A stretch of 33,124 nt of DNA from an uncultured Prevotella sp. (GCA_900322095.1 ONYS01000018.1:1-33124), one strand, 5' to 3'; counted from the stretch's first letter, positions 23,146 to 32,758 are shown. The notes: generated by a model from the letters alone, not told the origin. Numbers and translations are program-made.

Positions 23146-26100
23146 ATGTCACACATTAAAAAGACAATGCTCAGTTTGGCACTCCTCACGGTGAGTGCAG
23201 CTTCTTGGGCACAAAACGCATTAATTCATGGCATGGTGATCGACGAGCAGAACGAACCCGTCATCGGCGCTACCATCAAAGTAGATGGCACCACCACTGG
23301 CGCCGTTACCGACCTGGATGGCAACTTCACCATCGAGGCAGGCAAGGACGCCACCCTCTCTATTAGCTACATTGGCTACTCCACTCAGCAGGTAAAGGCT
23401 ACCGACGGCATGAAGATCATGCTAAAAGAGACCGCCAACGACCTCAACGAGGTGGTCGTCACCGGTTATCAGGTGCAGCGCAAGGCTGACCTCACGGGCG
23501 CCGTGTCGGTAGTGAAGACAGAAGGCATCACCACGTCGCCTGACGCCGACCCGATGAAGGCCCTCCAAGGTAAGGTGGCTGGTATGACCATCACCGACAC
23601 CGGCTCGCCAAGCGGTACTGCTACGGTGCGCATTCGTGGTATCGGTTCTTTCAACTCATCGCAGGACCCTCTCTATATCGTCGATGGCGTGCCTATGACC
23701 ACAGCACTCAATACGCTCAACAGCAATGATATTGAGAGCATGCAGGTTCTCAAGGATGCCGCATCGGCTTCTATCTATGGTAGCCGCGCTGCCAATGGTG
23801 TCATCATCATCACCACCAAACATGGAAAGAAGGGTGACAAGAAAATCAACATCGACTTCACCAGCAATCTCACAGCTCAGTTCTACACCTCTCAGTCGAA
23901 GATGAAACTCCTCGACACCAAGGGCTATGCCACGGCTATGGCCCAGGCAGCCCTCAACGATGGACTCGACCCCGTGGCCTATGCCAGCAACTACGGACTC
24001 AACCTCAATGCTCCTCAGGGTGAGAGCATCCGCGTGTGGAACCCTGCTACCAGCCAATATGTCAACTATACGATTGGTGGCCTCTACGATGGCTACATCA
24101 ACCGCAAAAAGACCATGCGTCTCGCCGATACCGACTGGGTGGACGTCATTTCTCGCACTGGCTTCTCTCAGAACTACAATGTTGCTCTGTCGCATGCCAC
24201 CGACAAGTCGACGGCCCTCTTCTCCGTGGGATATAAAAACAACAGTGGTATTCTGCGCTATACCGACTTTCAGAGTCTCTCAACCCGTCTGAACACTTCG
24301 TTTAATATTAATAAGGTGGTGACAGTCGGTGAGAACTTCACACTCTCATATACTAAGCAGGTAGACTGCGCTCCTATGGAGAATGCCCTGAAGATGTCGC
24401 CTACGGTGCCTGTCTACGAGGAAGACGGAACAACCTTCGCCGGTCCTGTGGGTGGCATGAGCGACCGTCAGAATCCTATGCGCGAGCTCTATCAGAATAA
24501 GGACAATCATCTTGACTACTGGCGTCTCTTCGGCAATGCTTACGTTGACATCAAGCCCATGAAGGGACTCACCTTCCGTTCCAACTTCGGTATCGACTAC
24601 ACCACCTCGTTCATCAATTCACTGACCCACACTTTCAAGTCGGATATTGTCAACAACAACATCGCCAAGACAACGCTCGGCCAGACCAACAACACCAATT
24701 ACACTTGGTCAAACACGCTGAATTATCTCTTCGACCTGAAGGACAAGCACCACTTCAACATCCTGCTCGGTTCTGAGATCAACAAGCAGAGCGTCATCGA
24801 CTTCCAGGCTTATTCTGAAGGATATGCCCTTGAGGATGTCAACTACATGTGGCCCAATGCAGCCACAGGCACCATGCGCAATAGCGGTGCGAAATTCGGC
24901 TACCGTCTGGCCTCGTTCTTCGGCAAGGCCGACTACAACTACGACGACTTGCTCCTGGCTTCGTTCACCCTCCGTCACGACGGTTCCTCACGTTTCGGTT
25001 CAGAGCACCGCTGGGGTAACTTCCCCGCAGCCTCGCTCGGCTTCCGCTTCTCACAGCTTCTCAACAAATCATGGCTCAACGACGCCAAGCTCCGCCTCTC
25101 CTGGGGTAAGACCGGTAACCAGGGTATCGACAACAACGCACACTACGGACTCTATGTCACCGACTACGGTCTCGACCGCGTAACCTCAACCGCCTACGAC
25201 CTCTATCTGCAAGGCTCCGGCACCTTCCCCTCAGGCTATCGCGCCACACAGACTGCAAATGAAAGTCTCAAATGGGAGACCACAACCCAGTGGAACATCG
25301 GTCTCGACTTCATGGTTCTGAACAATTCTCTCTATGGAAGCATTGATGCCTATATCAAGAATATCGATGATATGCTTATCAATCCGGCTTATCTCGCAGT
25401 GATGGGCGAGGGCGGCAACCGCTGGTCCAACGGTCCTTCGCTTCGCGACTGGGGTATGGAGTTCACCGTCGGCTATCGCAAGACACTGGCTTGTGGCCTC
25501 GGTCTCGACATCAACGGCAACCTCGACTTCTATCGCAACAAGGTCACCAGTCTGCCCTCGTCAACAACCGGCGCTTATGCCCACACGTCGACTGAGAATC
25601 TCGTTCAGGCTAAGAAACCTTATGGCTCTGTGGTGGGTTATGTTGTCGAAGGACTGTTTCAGAATCAGACAGAGGTCGACGCCTCCGGTCAGCCCAACGC
25701 CCGTGTCGGCGGTCTGAAATATGCTGATCTCGACCACAACAACGTCATCAATGAGAAAGACCAGACCTGGATTCTTGACCCTGTGCCCGCCTTCTCTTAT
25801 GGCTTGAATATCGGACTCACTTACAAGAATTTCGACCTTTCTATGTTCTGGCAAGGTGTGGCTGATGTGGATGTCTACAACAACCAGAAATTCCAGACCG
25901 ACTTCTGGAGCATCACCGATGCCGGCTCCAACAAGGGCAGCCGCCTGCTCGGCGCCTGGACCAGCGACAACACTGGTTCGTCCATCCCTGCTCTGACAAC
26001 CAACAACACTGCTGACGAAGGCCGCGTCTCCTCCTACTATGTGGAGAATGGCTCTTACCTGAAGCTGCGCACCCTGCAGTTGGGTTACAACCTGCCAGCC

Positions 26101-26265
26101 AAGTTGCTCAAGAAGCTGATGCTCACCAAGGCAAGAATCTATTTCTCCGGTCAGAACCTGCTGACGCTGAAGAGCAGCAGCCTTACATGTTCAGATCCTG
26201 AGAACCCCAACTGGAACTATCCTCTCGCCGCTTCCCTCTCGTTTGGTCTGCAGGTAGGATTCTAA
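23146..26265 (+). CDS. SusC-like TonB-dependent outer-membrane transporter
   Basis: A 1039-residue outer-membrane importer. A signal peptide (1-22, ending SWA) is followed by the carboxypeptidase-regulatory-like domain (about 27-100, GMVIDEQNEPVIGATIKVDG). The plug domain comes next (NEVVVTGYQVQRKADLTGAV, then VRIRGIGSFNSSQDPLYIVDG), then a beta-barrel ending in a C-terminal aromatic residue (LQVGF). This is the complete SusC/RagA architecture. With the SusD-like lipoprotein it should import fructo-oligosaccharides; the substrate comes from the neighbouring GH32 and fructokinase. It is the first gene of the susC-susD-GH32 operon. Confidence 0.95.
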   Translation: MSHIKKTMLSLALLTVSAASWAQNALIHGMVIDEQNEPVIGATIKVDGTTTGAVTDLDGNFTIEAGKDATLSISYIGYSTQQVKATDGMKIMLKETANDLNEVVVTGYQVQRKADLTGAVSVVKTEGITTSPDADPMKALQGKVAGMTITDTGSPSGTATVRIRGIGSFNSSQDPLYIVDGVPMTTALNTLNSNDIESMQVLKDAASASIYGSRAANGVIIITTKHGKKGDKKINIDFTSNLTAQFYTSQSKMKLLDTKGYATAMAQAALNDGLDPVAYASNYGLNLNAPQGESIRVWNPATSQYVNYTIGGLYDGYINRKKTMRLADTDWVDVISRTGFSQNYNVALSHATDKSTALFSVGYKNNSGILRYTDFQSLSTRLNTSFNINKVVTVGENFTLSYTKQVDCAPMENALKMSPTVPVYEEDGTTFAGPVGGMSDRQNPMRELYQNKDNHLDYWRLFGNAYVDIKPMKGLTFRSNFGIDYTTSFINSLTHTFKSDIVNNNIAKTTLGQTNNTNYTWSNTLNYLFDLKDKHHFNILLGSEINKQSVIDFQAYSEGYALEDVNYMWPNAATGTMRNSGAKFGYRLASFFGKADYNYDDLLLASFTLRHDGSSRFGSEHRWGNFPAASLGFRFSQLLNKSWLNDAKLRLSWGKTGNQGIDNNAHYGLYVTDYGLDRVTSTAYDLYLQGSGTFPSGYRATQTANESLKWETTTQWNIGLDFMVLNNSLYGSIDAYIKNIDDMLINPAYLAVMGEGGNRWSNGPSLRDWGMEFTVGYRKTLACGLGLDINGNLDFYRNKVTSLPSSTTGAYAHTSTENLVQAKKPYGSVVGYVVEGLFQNQTEVDASGQPNARVGGLKYADLDHNNVINEKDQTWILDPVPAFSYGLNIGLTYKNFDLSMFWQGVADVDVYNNQKFQTDFWSITDAGSNKGSRLLGAWTSDNTGSSIPALTTNNTADEGRVSSYYVENGSYLKLRTLQLGYNLPAKLLKKLMLTKARIYFSGQNLLTLKSSSLTCSDPENPNWNYPLAASLSFGLQVGF

Positions 26266-26318
26266 AAGGCCATAAACTGGAAAAAACTGAAGTTTGATTT
26301 CTAAATAAGAACAATAAA

Positions 26319-28055
26319 ATGAAAAAGATATTCTTATCCATTATAGCTCTGTGCATGATGCTGACTTTCACAGGCTGCAACGATTATCTCGACTATGAGC
26401 CCACGGCCGTCGTTGACGAGGACAAGGCCTTCTCCGACCCTGAAGGAATGGTGACGAGCGCCTATGCCATGCTGGGCGACTGCTGGTACCAGTATCCCTT
26501 CAACCTCTGGCCCTACGGCGACTTGGCATCCGACGACTGTCTCAAAGGCGGTTCCGGTACGACCGACACCGACTATCATGCGGTGGAAGTGTTCACCACG
26601 CTCACCCCGACGCTGGGTCCTCTCGATGAGCTCTGGTACCGTCTCTATGCAGCCATCTCGCGTTGCAACCGTGCCATCCTCTCGCTCAACAAGTATGGCA
26701 ACGAGAAGCTTGGCGAGGCAACAACCAAGCAGCGCCTGGCTGAGGTGAAATTCCTCCGCGCCAACTTCTACTTCAAGTTGAAACTGGTCTACAACAAGGT
26801 GCCTTGGATCGACGAGAATGTCTATCAGAACGGCACGCAGGAACAGACGCGCAACGACGAGCTTTCCAACGATGAACTGTGGGACAAGATTTGCGCAGAC
26901 TTCCAGGAAGCCTACGACGTATTGCCCGAGAGTCCCACTGATGGTGGAGGCCGTGCCAACAAGGTGGCTGCTGCTGCCTACCTGGCCAAGTGCTACCTCG
27001 AGCGCGCTTGGGGCGACGGTTATGAGGGCAGCACCGGTGCTGACCATATCAACAAGGCCTATATGCAGAAGGTGGTCGACTACACCGACGTAGTGGTCAA
27101 CTCCAACTATGGCTACCTCGAGGATTATGGCGATATCTTCCTTCCCGACTACAACAACAGCAAGGAGTCGATCTTTGCCGTGCAGGCTTCCGACTACAGT
27201 GGCGACCACACCACCTACGGACGTGCCAACTGGTCGAATACGCTGAATGGCGTTTGGGGCATCTGGTCGTGCGGCTGGGACTTCCAGAAGCCGTCACAGG
27301 ACTTTGTCAATGCCTTCAAGACTAAGAACGGTCTGCCTGAGTTCGACGACTATTCAAAGGAGAACGCACATCCTGTCAATGGTCAGCCCAACGCTCAGAA
27401 GTGGGATCCGCGGTTGTTCCACACCGTTGGCATGCCAACCTTCCCCTACAAGTATGAGGCCGAGTATACGCTGACCACCGCCAACTCGCGCACGCCCAAT
27501 ACTTATGGCTACTACACCGACATGAAGTGTGTGCCGCAGCGCAGCAAGGGCGAGACCTACAACAGTCCTTGGCAGGCTTTCGCCATGAACGAGTATGTCA
27601 TCCGCTACACTGCCTCGATGCTCGACCGTGCTGAGGCCCTGATAGAACTTGACCGTGAAGCTGAGGCCCGCACCATCATCAATAACATCCGCCAGCGTGC
27701 TGCCAACTCTATCAAGAAGCACATCGACTACGCTGCCGACCAGTGCGAGATTGCCCTCTATCCCGAGTCCTACTTCCAGAACAAGGCCACCGCACGCAAG
27801 TGCCTGCGCTGGGAGCGCCGTCTGGAGATGGGACAGGAGCATGAGCGCTTCTTCGACCTCCGCCGCTGGGGCTTGCTCTCCACAACGCTCAACAGTTACT
27901 TCGACCGTGAGCAGAACGATACCTATGACGGTCAGGTTTATGCCCAATACTACAAGGACGCTCACTTCACCGCTGGTAAGAATGAGTACTTCCCCATTCC
28001 TTACAACCAGATGTTCTACATCCCCGGTCTTTATACTCAGAACAAAGGATATTAA
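26319..28055 (+). CDS. SusD/RagB-like surface glycan-binding lipoprotein
   Basis: A 578-residue lipoprotein with a lipobox TGC at residues 18-20 (signal MKKIFLSIIALCMMLTF). After it come the SusD-like N-terminal helices (SDPEGMVTSAYAMLGD, AAISRCNRAIL, AEVKFLRANFYF) and the C-terminal RagB/SusD part (RWERRLEMGQEHERFFDLRRWG, near the end YFPIPYNQM). It caps the SusC pore and captures the glycan at the cell surface. It starts 53 bases after susC and ends 6 bases before the GH32 gene. Confidence 0.95.
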   Translation: MKKIFLSIIALCMMLTFTGCNDYLDYEPTAVVDEDKAFSDPEGMVTSAYAMLGDCWYQYPFNLWPYGDLASDDCLKGGSGTTDTDYHAVEVFTTLTPTLGPLDELWYRLYAAISRCNRAILSLNKYGNEKLGEATTKQRLAEVKFLRANFYFKLKLVYNKVPWIDENVYQNGTQEQTRNDELSNDELWDKICADFQEAYDVLPESPTDGGGRANKVAAAAYLAKCYLERAWGDGYEGSTGADHINKAYMQKVVDYTDVVVNSNYGYLEDYGDIFLPDYNNSKESIFAVQASDYSGDHTTYGRANWSNTLNGVWGIWSCGWDFQKPSQDFVNAFKTKNGLPEFDDYSKENAHPVNGQPNAQKWDPRLFHTVGMPTFPYKYEAEYTLTTANSRTPNTYGYYTDMKCVPQRSKGETYNSPWQAFAMNEYVIRYTASMLDRAEALIELDREAEARTIINNIRQRAANSIKKHIDYAADQCEIALYPESYFQNKATARKCLRWERRLEMGQEHERFFDLRRWGLLSTTLNSYFDREQNDTYDGQVYAQYYKDAHFTAGKNEYFPIPYNQMFYIPGLYTQNKGY

Positions 28056-28061
28056 TAACTG

Positions 28062-29807
28062 ATGAAGATGAGAACGTTTAAGACCATCATACTTGGCGCC
28101 ATGCTGACAATGACCACATTGTCAGCATCCGCCCAGGACCTGAAGCCGCAGGTCCTCGCCGACAACCACGTGATGCTGCGCGTCTCTACCGACAAGCGCT
28201 TCGTGCTCCTGCCTGTTGAGGAAAGCCAGGACAACGACCACATCCGCGTCATCCGCGACAATCAGGTGATGCAGGAGCTCAACGTGAGGCTGGCCGTCAA
28301 CAAGGTCGACTACTACGTGCCGCTCGACATCAAGTGCCTGAAGGCGGAAAATTCACAGAACGTGCTGCTCGACATCGTTGTCAACCGTGGCGATGCCGCC
28401 AACTCCGCCAGCAAGGCCGCCACGAGCGACTTCGCTGCCTGGAAGCAGATGAAGACGTCGGACACCTACGACATGACCAACCGTGAGCGCTTCCGCCCCG
28501 TCTACCACCACACTCCTGCCTATGGCTGGATGAACGATCCCAACGGCATGTTCTATAAGGACGGTGTTTGGCATCTCTACTATCAGCACAATCCCTACGG
28601 CTCGCAGTGGGAGAACATGACGTGGGGCCACTCCACGAGTACCGACCTCGTCAACTGGAAGTTTGAGGGCGAGGCTATCGTTCCCGATGCCTTGGGAACC
28701 ATCTTCAGCGGCAGCGCCGTGGTAGACCACGACAATGACGCAGGCTTCGGCCGCGGCGCCATCATCGCTTATTACACTTCGGCAGGCCGTGCGCAGAAGC
28801 AGTGCATGGCGGTAAGCACCGACAACGGAAAGACCTTCAAGAAATATGAGGACAACCCGGTGCTCGTGTCCAACATTCCCGACTTCCGCGATCCCCACGT
28901 CTTCCGCTACGACGACGGACAGACCAAGAAGTGGGTCATGATTGTCTCCGAGGGACAGCACATGAAGCTCTTCTCCTCAAGCAATCTGAAGACATGGACG
29001 TTCGAGAGCAACTTCGGCGAGGGCTATGGCTGCCACGCCGGTGTATGGGAATGCCCCGACCTCTTGAAGATGGACAATGGCAAGTGGATTCTTGTTTGCA
29101 ACATCAATCCCGGAGGACCTTTCGGTGGTTCGGCGACGCAGTATTTCACGGGAACGTTTGATGGTCATCAGTTCATTTGTGATTCAGAGCCTACGGTTAC
29201 CAAATGGATGGACTGGGGCAAGGACCACTATGCCACGGTCACCTTCGACAATGCTCCCGATGGCCGCCACGTGGCCATGACATGGATGAGCAACTGGCAG
29301 TATGCCAATCAGGTTCCCACCCGCCAATACCGCTCTTCCAACGGCGTTCCCCGCGACCTGGACTACTTTGAATACAAGGGTGCAGGCTACGTGAGTGTGA
29401 AACCCTCGAAGGAGGTGATGGCTGCCTTCTCAGCCAAACCGCAGGCCAATCTCACTCCGGCCTGCCGTGTGGATGTCCAGTTGCGTGACAAAGCCACCAT
29501 CACACTGTCCAACAGCAAGGGCGAGCAGGTGGTTATGACCTACGACGCAGCCAAGGAGACCTTCTCCATGGACCGCACGAAGAGTGGCGAGACGGCTTTC
29601 AGCAACGACTTTGCGGCCGTCACCAAGGCTCCTACTTTCGGTAAGATCAAGACGCTGCGCCTCTTCATCGACCGCAGCAGCATTGAGGCCTTCGACGCCG
29701 ACGGCAAGATGGCCATGACCAATACCGTGTTTCCTTCTGAGCCTTACAGCCGGCTGATGGTGAAGGGCGGAAAAGCAAAGGTCTATCCATTGAAAGTCGC
29801 TAAATAA
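28062..29807 (+). CDS. GH32 fructanase (levanase/inulinase-type), periplasmic
   Basis: A 581-residue enzyme with a type I signal peptide (cleavage after SASA, residue 24; no lipobox, so probably periplasmic). Residues of about 26-140 match the DUF4980-like domain common in Bacteroides GH32 enzymes. The five-bladed GH32 propeller shows the nucleophile Asp159 in WMNDPNG, the transition-state stabiliser Asp277 in FRDPHVF and the acid/base Glu330 in WECPDL. A C-terminal beta-sandwich follows (to residue 581, IDRSSIEAFDADGKMAMT). It releases fructose from beta-fructans; exo versus endo mode and beta-2,1 versus beta-2,6 preference cannot be read. A hairpin terminator follows. Confidence 0.94.
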   Translation: MKMRTFKTIILGAMLTMTTLSASAQDLKPQVLADNHVMLRVSTDKRFVLLPVEESQDNDHIRVIRDNQVMQELNVRLAVNKVDYYVPLDIKCLKAENSQNVLLDIVVNRGDAANSASKAATSDFAAWKQMKTSDTYDMTNRERFRPVYHHTPAYGWMNDPNGMFYKDGVWHLYYQHNPYGSQWENMTWGHSTSTDLVNWKFEGEAIVPDALGTIFSGSAVVDHDNDAGFGRGAIIAYYTSAGRAQKQCMAVSTDNGKTFKKYEDNPVLVSNIPDFRDPHVFRYDDGQTKKWVMIVSEGQHMKLFSSSNLKTWTFESNFGEGYGCHAGVWECPDLLKMDNGKWILVCNINPGGPFGGSATQYFTGTFDGHQFICDSEPTVTKWMDWGKDHYATVTFDNAPDGRHVAMTWMSNWQYANQVPTRQYRSSNGVPRDLDYFEYKGAGYVSVKPSKEVMAAFSAKPQANLTPACRVDVQLRDKATITLSNSKGEQVVMTYDAAKETFSMDRTKSGETAFSNDFAAVTKAPTFGKIKTLRLFIDRSSIEAFDADGKMAMTNTVFPSEPYSRLMVKGGKAKVYPLKVAK

Positions 29808-29827
29808 TATAAGGTATAGCATAAGCA

Positions 29828-29868
29828 AACAGGGACTGCAATCACCATCGTGGATTGCGGTCCCTGTT
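29828..29868 (+). terminator. Terminator of the susC-susD-GH32 operon
   Basis: AACAGGGACTGCAATC pairs with GATTGCGGTCCCTGTT (one mismatch) around a nine-base loop, followed by GGTTTGT. The stem is strong but the U-tract is weak. Confidence 0.7.
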
Positions 29869-29891
29869 GGTTTGTAGACCTGCAGAAAAAT

Positions 29892-29943
29892 CTGCTAACG
29901 GTTGAGACGGTCAGAGAGCTGTAAGCCTGCTAACGGTTGAGAC
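29892..29943. repeat. 17-bp direct repeat
   Basis: CTGCTAACGGTTGAGAC occurs at 29892-29908 and again at 29927-29943, 35 bases apart, just beyond the 3' end of the minus-strand kinase gene. Confidence 0.8.
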
Positions 29944-29946
29944 AGC

Positions 29947-30723
29947 CTACAACTTCAGCATCCTCTTCCATCTCTTCTTCCGTTTCCAGTGCTTGTCGTG
30001 CTTGCGCTTGATGCGCAGGGCCTCCTCGATGACGGCAGAAGGCCAATGGCGAAAGGCGAGATAGCACTGCAGGAAGTAGCGGAACTGAGGCGTCAGCTCG
30101 CAGAAGAGCGTGAGGTTCTGCAGGCAGACGCGCTGTGGCGGCAGCGTGCCCTCGGGATAGAACTTCATGCGGTTGAGGTCGATCAGCTCGAAGTGGTAGC
30201 CGGTGTCGTCCTGCTGCCATCTGATGTTGCCATTGTTCAGGTCGCGATGGATAATTCCCTTCTCGTGGAGCGTGGCCACAAACCGGGCTAGCGCCTCCGT
30301 GGCCGAATGGTCGAAGACCTCATCCTCGGTGATGAAGTCGGCTATCGGCAGGCTGTCGCTGATGGCGCAGACATAGTAGAGCTGACGCTTCAGCCGTCCG
30401 CGGCGCTCGGCCAGCCAGGCCACCGGCGTGGGCGTGGCGATGCCGCGCTGCAGCAGGAGCATGCCGTTGTCGTAGCTGCGGCGGGCCTTGTCGTGCTCCA
30501 CCATCGTATACCAGAAGCGATGAAACCAGTCGAGGGGTTTGAACGCCTTCACGGCCACGAAGCGTCCGCTGGGCAGCGACATCCTGTAGACGTTGTTGCG
30601 GCCCTTGTAGATGCACTCCACCTCGGTCTGCGCGATATGCTCCGGCAGTTGCCTGATGTAGGGCGCGTCGCCGTGGTAGTCGGGATTCACCCGCGACTCC
30701 ATAATCATATTTCTTTTACTCAT
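29947..30723 (-). CDS. Lipopolysaccharide kinase-like protein (Kdo/WaaP/InaA family)
   Basis: A protein of about 258 residues with a eukaryotic-like kinase fold: a Lys in VAVKAFK, a catalytic loop IIHRDLNNGNIRW, and FELIDLNRMKF in place of DFG. These match the LPS-core kinases (KdkA/WaaP/InaA) that phosphorylate Kdo or heptose at the inner membrane. The C-terminus is very basic (KRKHDKHWKRKKRWKRM), suiting membrane contact. I start at the ATG at 30723, which lies exactly seven bases after the -7 box; ATGs at 30708 and 30702 are alternatives. It is divergent from a GT4 glycosyltransferase gene, supporting a cell-surface glycan role. Confidence 0.82.
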   Translation of the reverse strand: MSKRNMIMESRVNPDYHGDAPYIRQLPEHIAQTEVECIYKGRNNVYRMSLPSGRFVAVKAFKPLDWFHRFWYTMVEHDKARRSYDNGMLLLQRGIATPTPVAWLAERRGRLKRQLYYVCAISDSLPIADFITEDEVFDHSATEALARFVATLHEKGIIHRDLNNGNIRWQQDDTGYHFELIDLNRMKFYPEGTLPPQRVCLQNLTLFCELTPQFRYFLQCYLAFRHWPSAVIEEALRIKRKHDKHWKRKKRWKRMLKL

Positions 30724-30729
30724 TCTCTG

Positions 30730-30737
30730 CAAAGGTA
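30730..30737 (-). promoter_or_regulatory. -7 box of the LPS kinase gene
   Basis: TACCTTTG on the minus strand; seven bases separate it from the ATG at 30723, so the mRNA may be leaderless or nearly so. Confidence 0.6.
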
Positions 30738-30772
30738 CAAAAAATTCCGATTAGTTCTGCGTGGCCTTCCTT

Positions 30773-30802
30773 TTGCGAAATTTTTCGTTGCGAAATTTTT
30801 CG
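30773..30802. promoter_or_regulatory. Tandem 15-bp repeat in the divergent promoter region
   Basis: TTGCGAAATTTTTCG is present twice in direct contact (30773-30787, 30788-30802). Each copy contains the palindrome CGAAA-TT-TTTCG. The position between two divergent promoters fits an operator bound by a dimeric regulator. Confidence 0.6.
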
Positions 30803-30872
30803 CAAAGATAAAGGTTTCCCGACGATTCTCCAAATAATTCCGATTTTTCAAGTGGAATTCACAAAACGTTTG

Positions 30873-30880
30873 TATCTTTG
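30873..30880 (+). promoter_or_regulatory. -7 box of the GT4 glycosyltransferase gene
   Basis: TATCTTTG, ending six bases before the ATG at 30887, again implies a leaderless or nearly leaderless mRNA. Confidence 0.6.
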
Positions 30881-30886
30881 CAACCG

Positions 30887-32032
30887 ATGACAAACGACAG
30901 AGAATACATCCCCATCGGCTTTGATGCCAAGCGCATCGTTGCCAACGGCACGGGCCTTGGCGCCTACGGCCGTAACCTCGTCAATGCCCTCGCCGCGCTG
31001 CCGGGGCGCTACCGCTTCGTACTCTATGCGCCCGACGAGGGCCGCAGTGACCTCCGCTCGCAGGTGAGGACATCCGCTCGCGTGAGCTTTGCCTATTCGG
31101 GCTGCCACTGGCGCCTCTCCAAGGACCGCTGGCGTGCGGCTGGCGTGGTGGATGATGCACGGCGCGACGGCATCCGTCTCTATCACGGCCTCTCGGGCGA
31201 GCTGCCCCAGGGACTGCGCAAGGCGGGAATACGCTCGCTGATGACCGTTCACGACCTCATCTTCATGCGCCATCCCGAATATTACAAGCCCGTCGACGTG
31301 TGGCTCTACAACCGCAAGTTCTATCGCTCGCTGCAGGAGTGCGACCGCATCGTGGCCATCAGCGAGTGCACCAAGCGCGACATCCTTTATTATAGCGACT
31401 ATCCCGAGGACCGCATCGACGTGATTTATCAGAGCTGCGACACGCGTTTCGGCTCTGCCGTGAGCGAGGAGAAGAGCCGCGAGGTGGCAGCGCGCTACAG
31501 CCTGCCCGAGCGCTACGTGCTCAACGTGGGCACGGTGGAGGAACGCAAAAACGTGCTCTTGGCCGTGAAGGCGCTGCGCAAGTTGCCCGCCGATGTCAGC
31601 CTCGTGGTGGTGGGCCGCCACACGCAGTATGAGGACGACGTGAGGGAGTGGGCCGCCCGCAATGGCGTCGACGGACGCGTCGTGTTCTTCGAGGGTGTGG
31701 CCAACGACGACTTGCCGGTGTTCTATCAGCGTGCTTCAGCCTTCGTCTATCCCTCGCGCTACGAGGGCTTCGGCATTCCCGTCATCGAGGCCATACAGAG
31801 CGGGCTGGCCGTCGTGGCGGCCAAGGGCTCCTGTCTGGAGGAGGCGGGAGGTCCCGACAGTTACTATGTCGACCCCGACGATGCCGACGGAATGGCCCGT
31901 GCGCTCAACGAGATTCTCTCGGGCCAGGCAAAGGAGCGCGCCGCAAGAGCACGCCAGTACGTGAGGCGCTTCGAGAATGCCGACGTTGCCCAGCAGATGA
32001 TCAGCGAATATGACCGGCTGATTGCTGAGTGA
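30887..32032 (+). CDS. Glycosyltransferase family 4 (GT-B)
   Basis: A 381-residue cytoplasmic or membrane-associated glycosyltransferase, probably adding a sugar to LPS or another surface glycan. The N-terminal domain shows GTGLGAYGRNLVNAL and SLMTVHDLIF. The C-terminal domain starts at YVLNVGTVEERKN and holds the nucleotide-sugar site PSRYEGFGIPVIEAI with the E-x7-E motif of GT4. This is the full GT-B length. The ATG at 30887 is preferred over the TTG at 30878, which lies inside the -7 box. Donor and acceptor are unknown. Confidence 0.92.
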   Translation: MTNDREYIPIGFDAKRIVANGTGLGAYGRNLVNALAALPGRYRFVLYAPDEGRSDLRSQVRTSARVSFAYSGCHWRLSKDRWRAAGVVDDARRDGIRLYHGLSGELPQGLRKAGIRSLMTVHDLIFMRHPEYYKPVDVWLYNRKFYRSLQECDRIVAISECTKRDILYYSDYPEDRIDVIYQSCDTRFGSAVSEEKSREVAARYSLPERYVLNVGTVEERKNVLLAVKALRKLPADVSLVVVGRHTQYEDDVREWAARNGVDGRVVFFEGVANDDLPVFYQRASAFVYPSRYEGFGIPVIEAIQSGLAVVAAKGSCLEEAGGPDSYYVDPDDADGMARALNEILSGQAKERAARARQYVRRFENADVAQQMISEYDRLIAE

Positions 32033-32098
32033 GAAGCCGGGAGAATGGTGCCCGATAGAGCCTGGCTGATTCGTTCGAAGACTATAATTTTTCTTGAA

Positions 32099-32758
32099 AT
32101 GAACATGAAGAGAGCTTATTACCTTATTATATTTTTATTGTCGCTGACGCTTGGCGCCGTGGCCCAGACCGACAACACGCAGCCACTGCACCCGGAGGAC
32201 CTGACCGACGACGAGATCGACATGAACCGTCCCACCTTCGAGCCCAAGGTGAGGATGGGAAAGGTGCTCGACGGCAAGGACTCCATACCCTACGTTGAGC
32301 TGAACAATGTCTACGTCTATCCCCAGCCAACCTTCAACGACCCGCGGCAGCGCGCAGCCTACAACCGACTGGTGCGCAACGTGAAGAAGGTGCTGCCCAT
32401 AGCCAAGGAGGTGAACACCATCATTATCGAGACCTACGAGTACCTACAGACGCTGCCCAACAAGAAGGCGAAGGACAAACATCTGAAATTCGTCGAGAAG
32501 AGCATCCGAGAGGAGTACACGCCCCGCATGAAGAAACTCACCTATCAGCAGGGCAAACTGCTCATCAAGCTCGTCTATCGTGAGTGTGGCAATTCGGCCT
32601 ACGGTACGCTCAACGCTATTCTCGGTCCCGTGCGCGCCGGTTTCTGGCAGGCTTTTGCCTGGACTTTCGGAGCCTCTCTGACGAAGAAGTACGACCCCAA
32701 TGGCGTAGACAAGATTACGGAACGTGTTGTAAGGCAAGTGGAGAGCGGACAATTGTAA
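32099..32758 (+). CDS. DUF4294 family protein
   Basis: A protein of about 219 residues with a signal peptide (ending GAVAQ). It matches the DUF4294 family of Bacteroidetes through the features DSIPYVELNNVYVYPQ, YNRLVRNVKKVLPIAKEV, LTYQQGKLLIKLVYREC and GFWQAFAWTFGASL. The function is unknown; it is probably periplasmic. The start is taken at the ATG at 32099 (32105 is also possible) because the frame upstream of it lacks a signal-like beginning. It follows the glycosyltransferase by 66 bases on the same strand and may be co-transcribed. Confidence 0.82.
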   Translation: MNMKRAYYLIIFLLSLTLGAVAQTDNTQPLHPEDLTDDEIDMNRPTFEPKVRMGKVLDGKDSIPYVELNNVYVYPQPTFNDPRQRAAYNRLVRNVKKVLPIAKEVNTIIIETYEYLQTLPNKKAKDKHLKFVEKSIREEYTPRMKKLTYQQGKLLIKLVYRECGNSAYGTLNAILGPVRAGFWQAFAWTFGASLTKKYDPNGVDKITERVVRQVESGQL

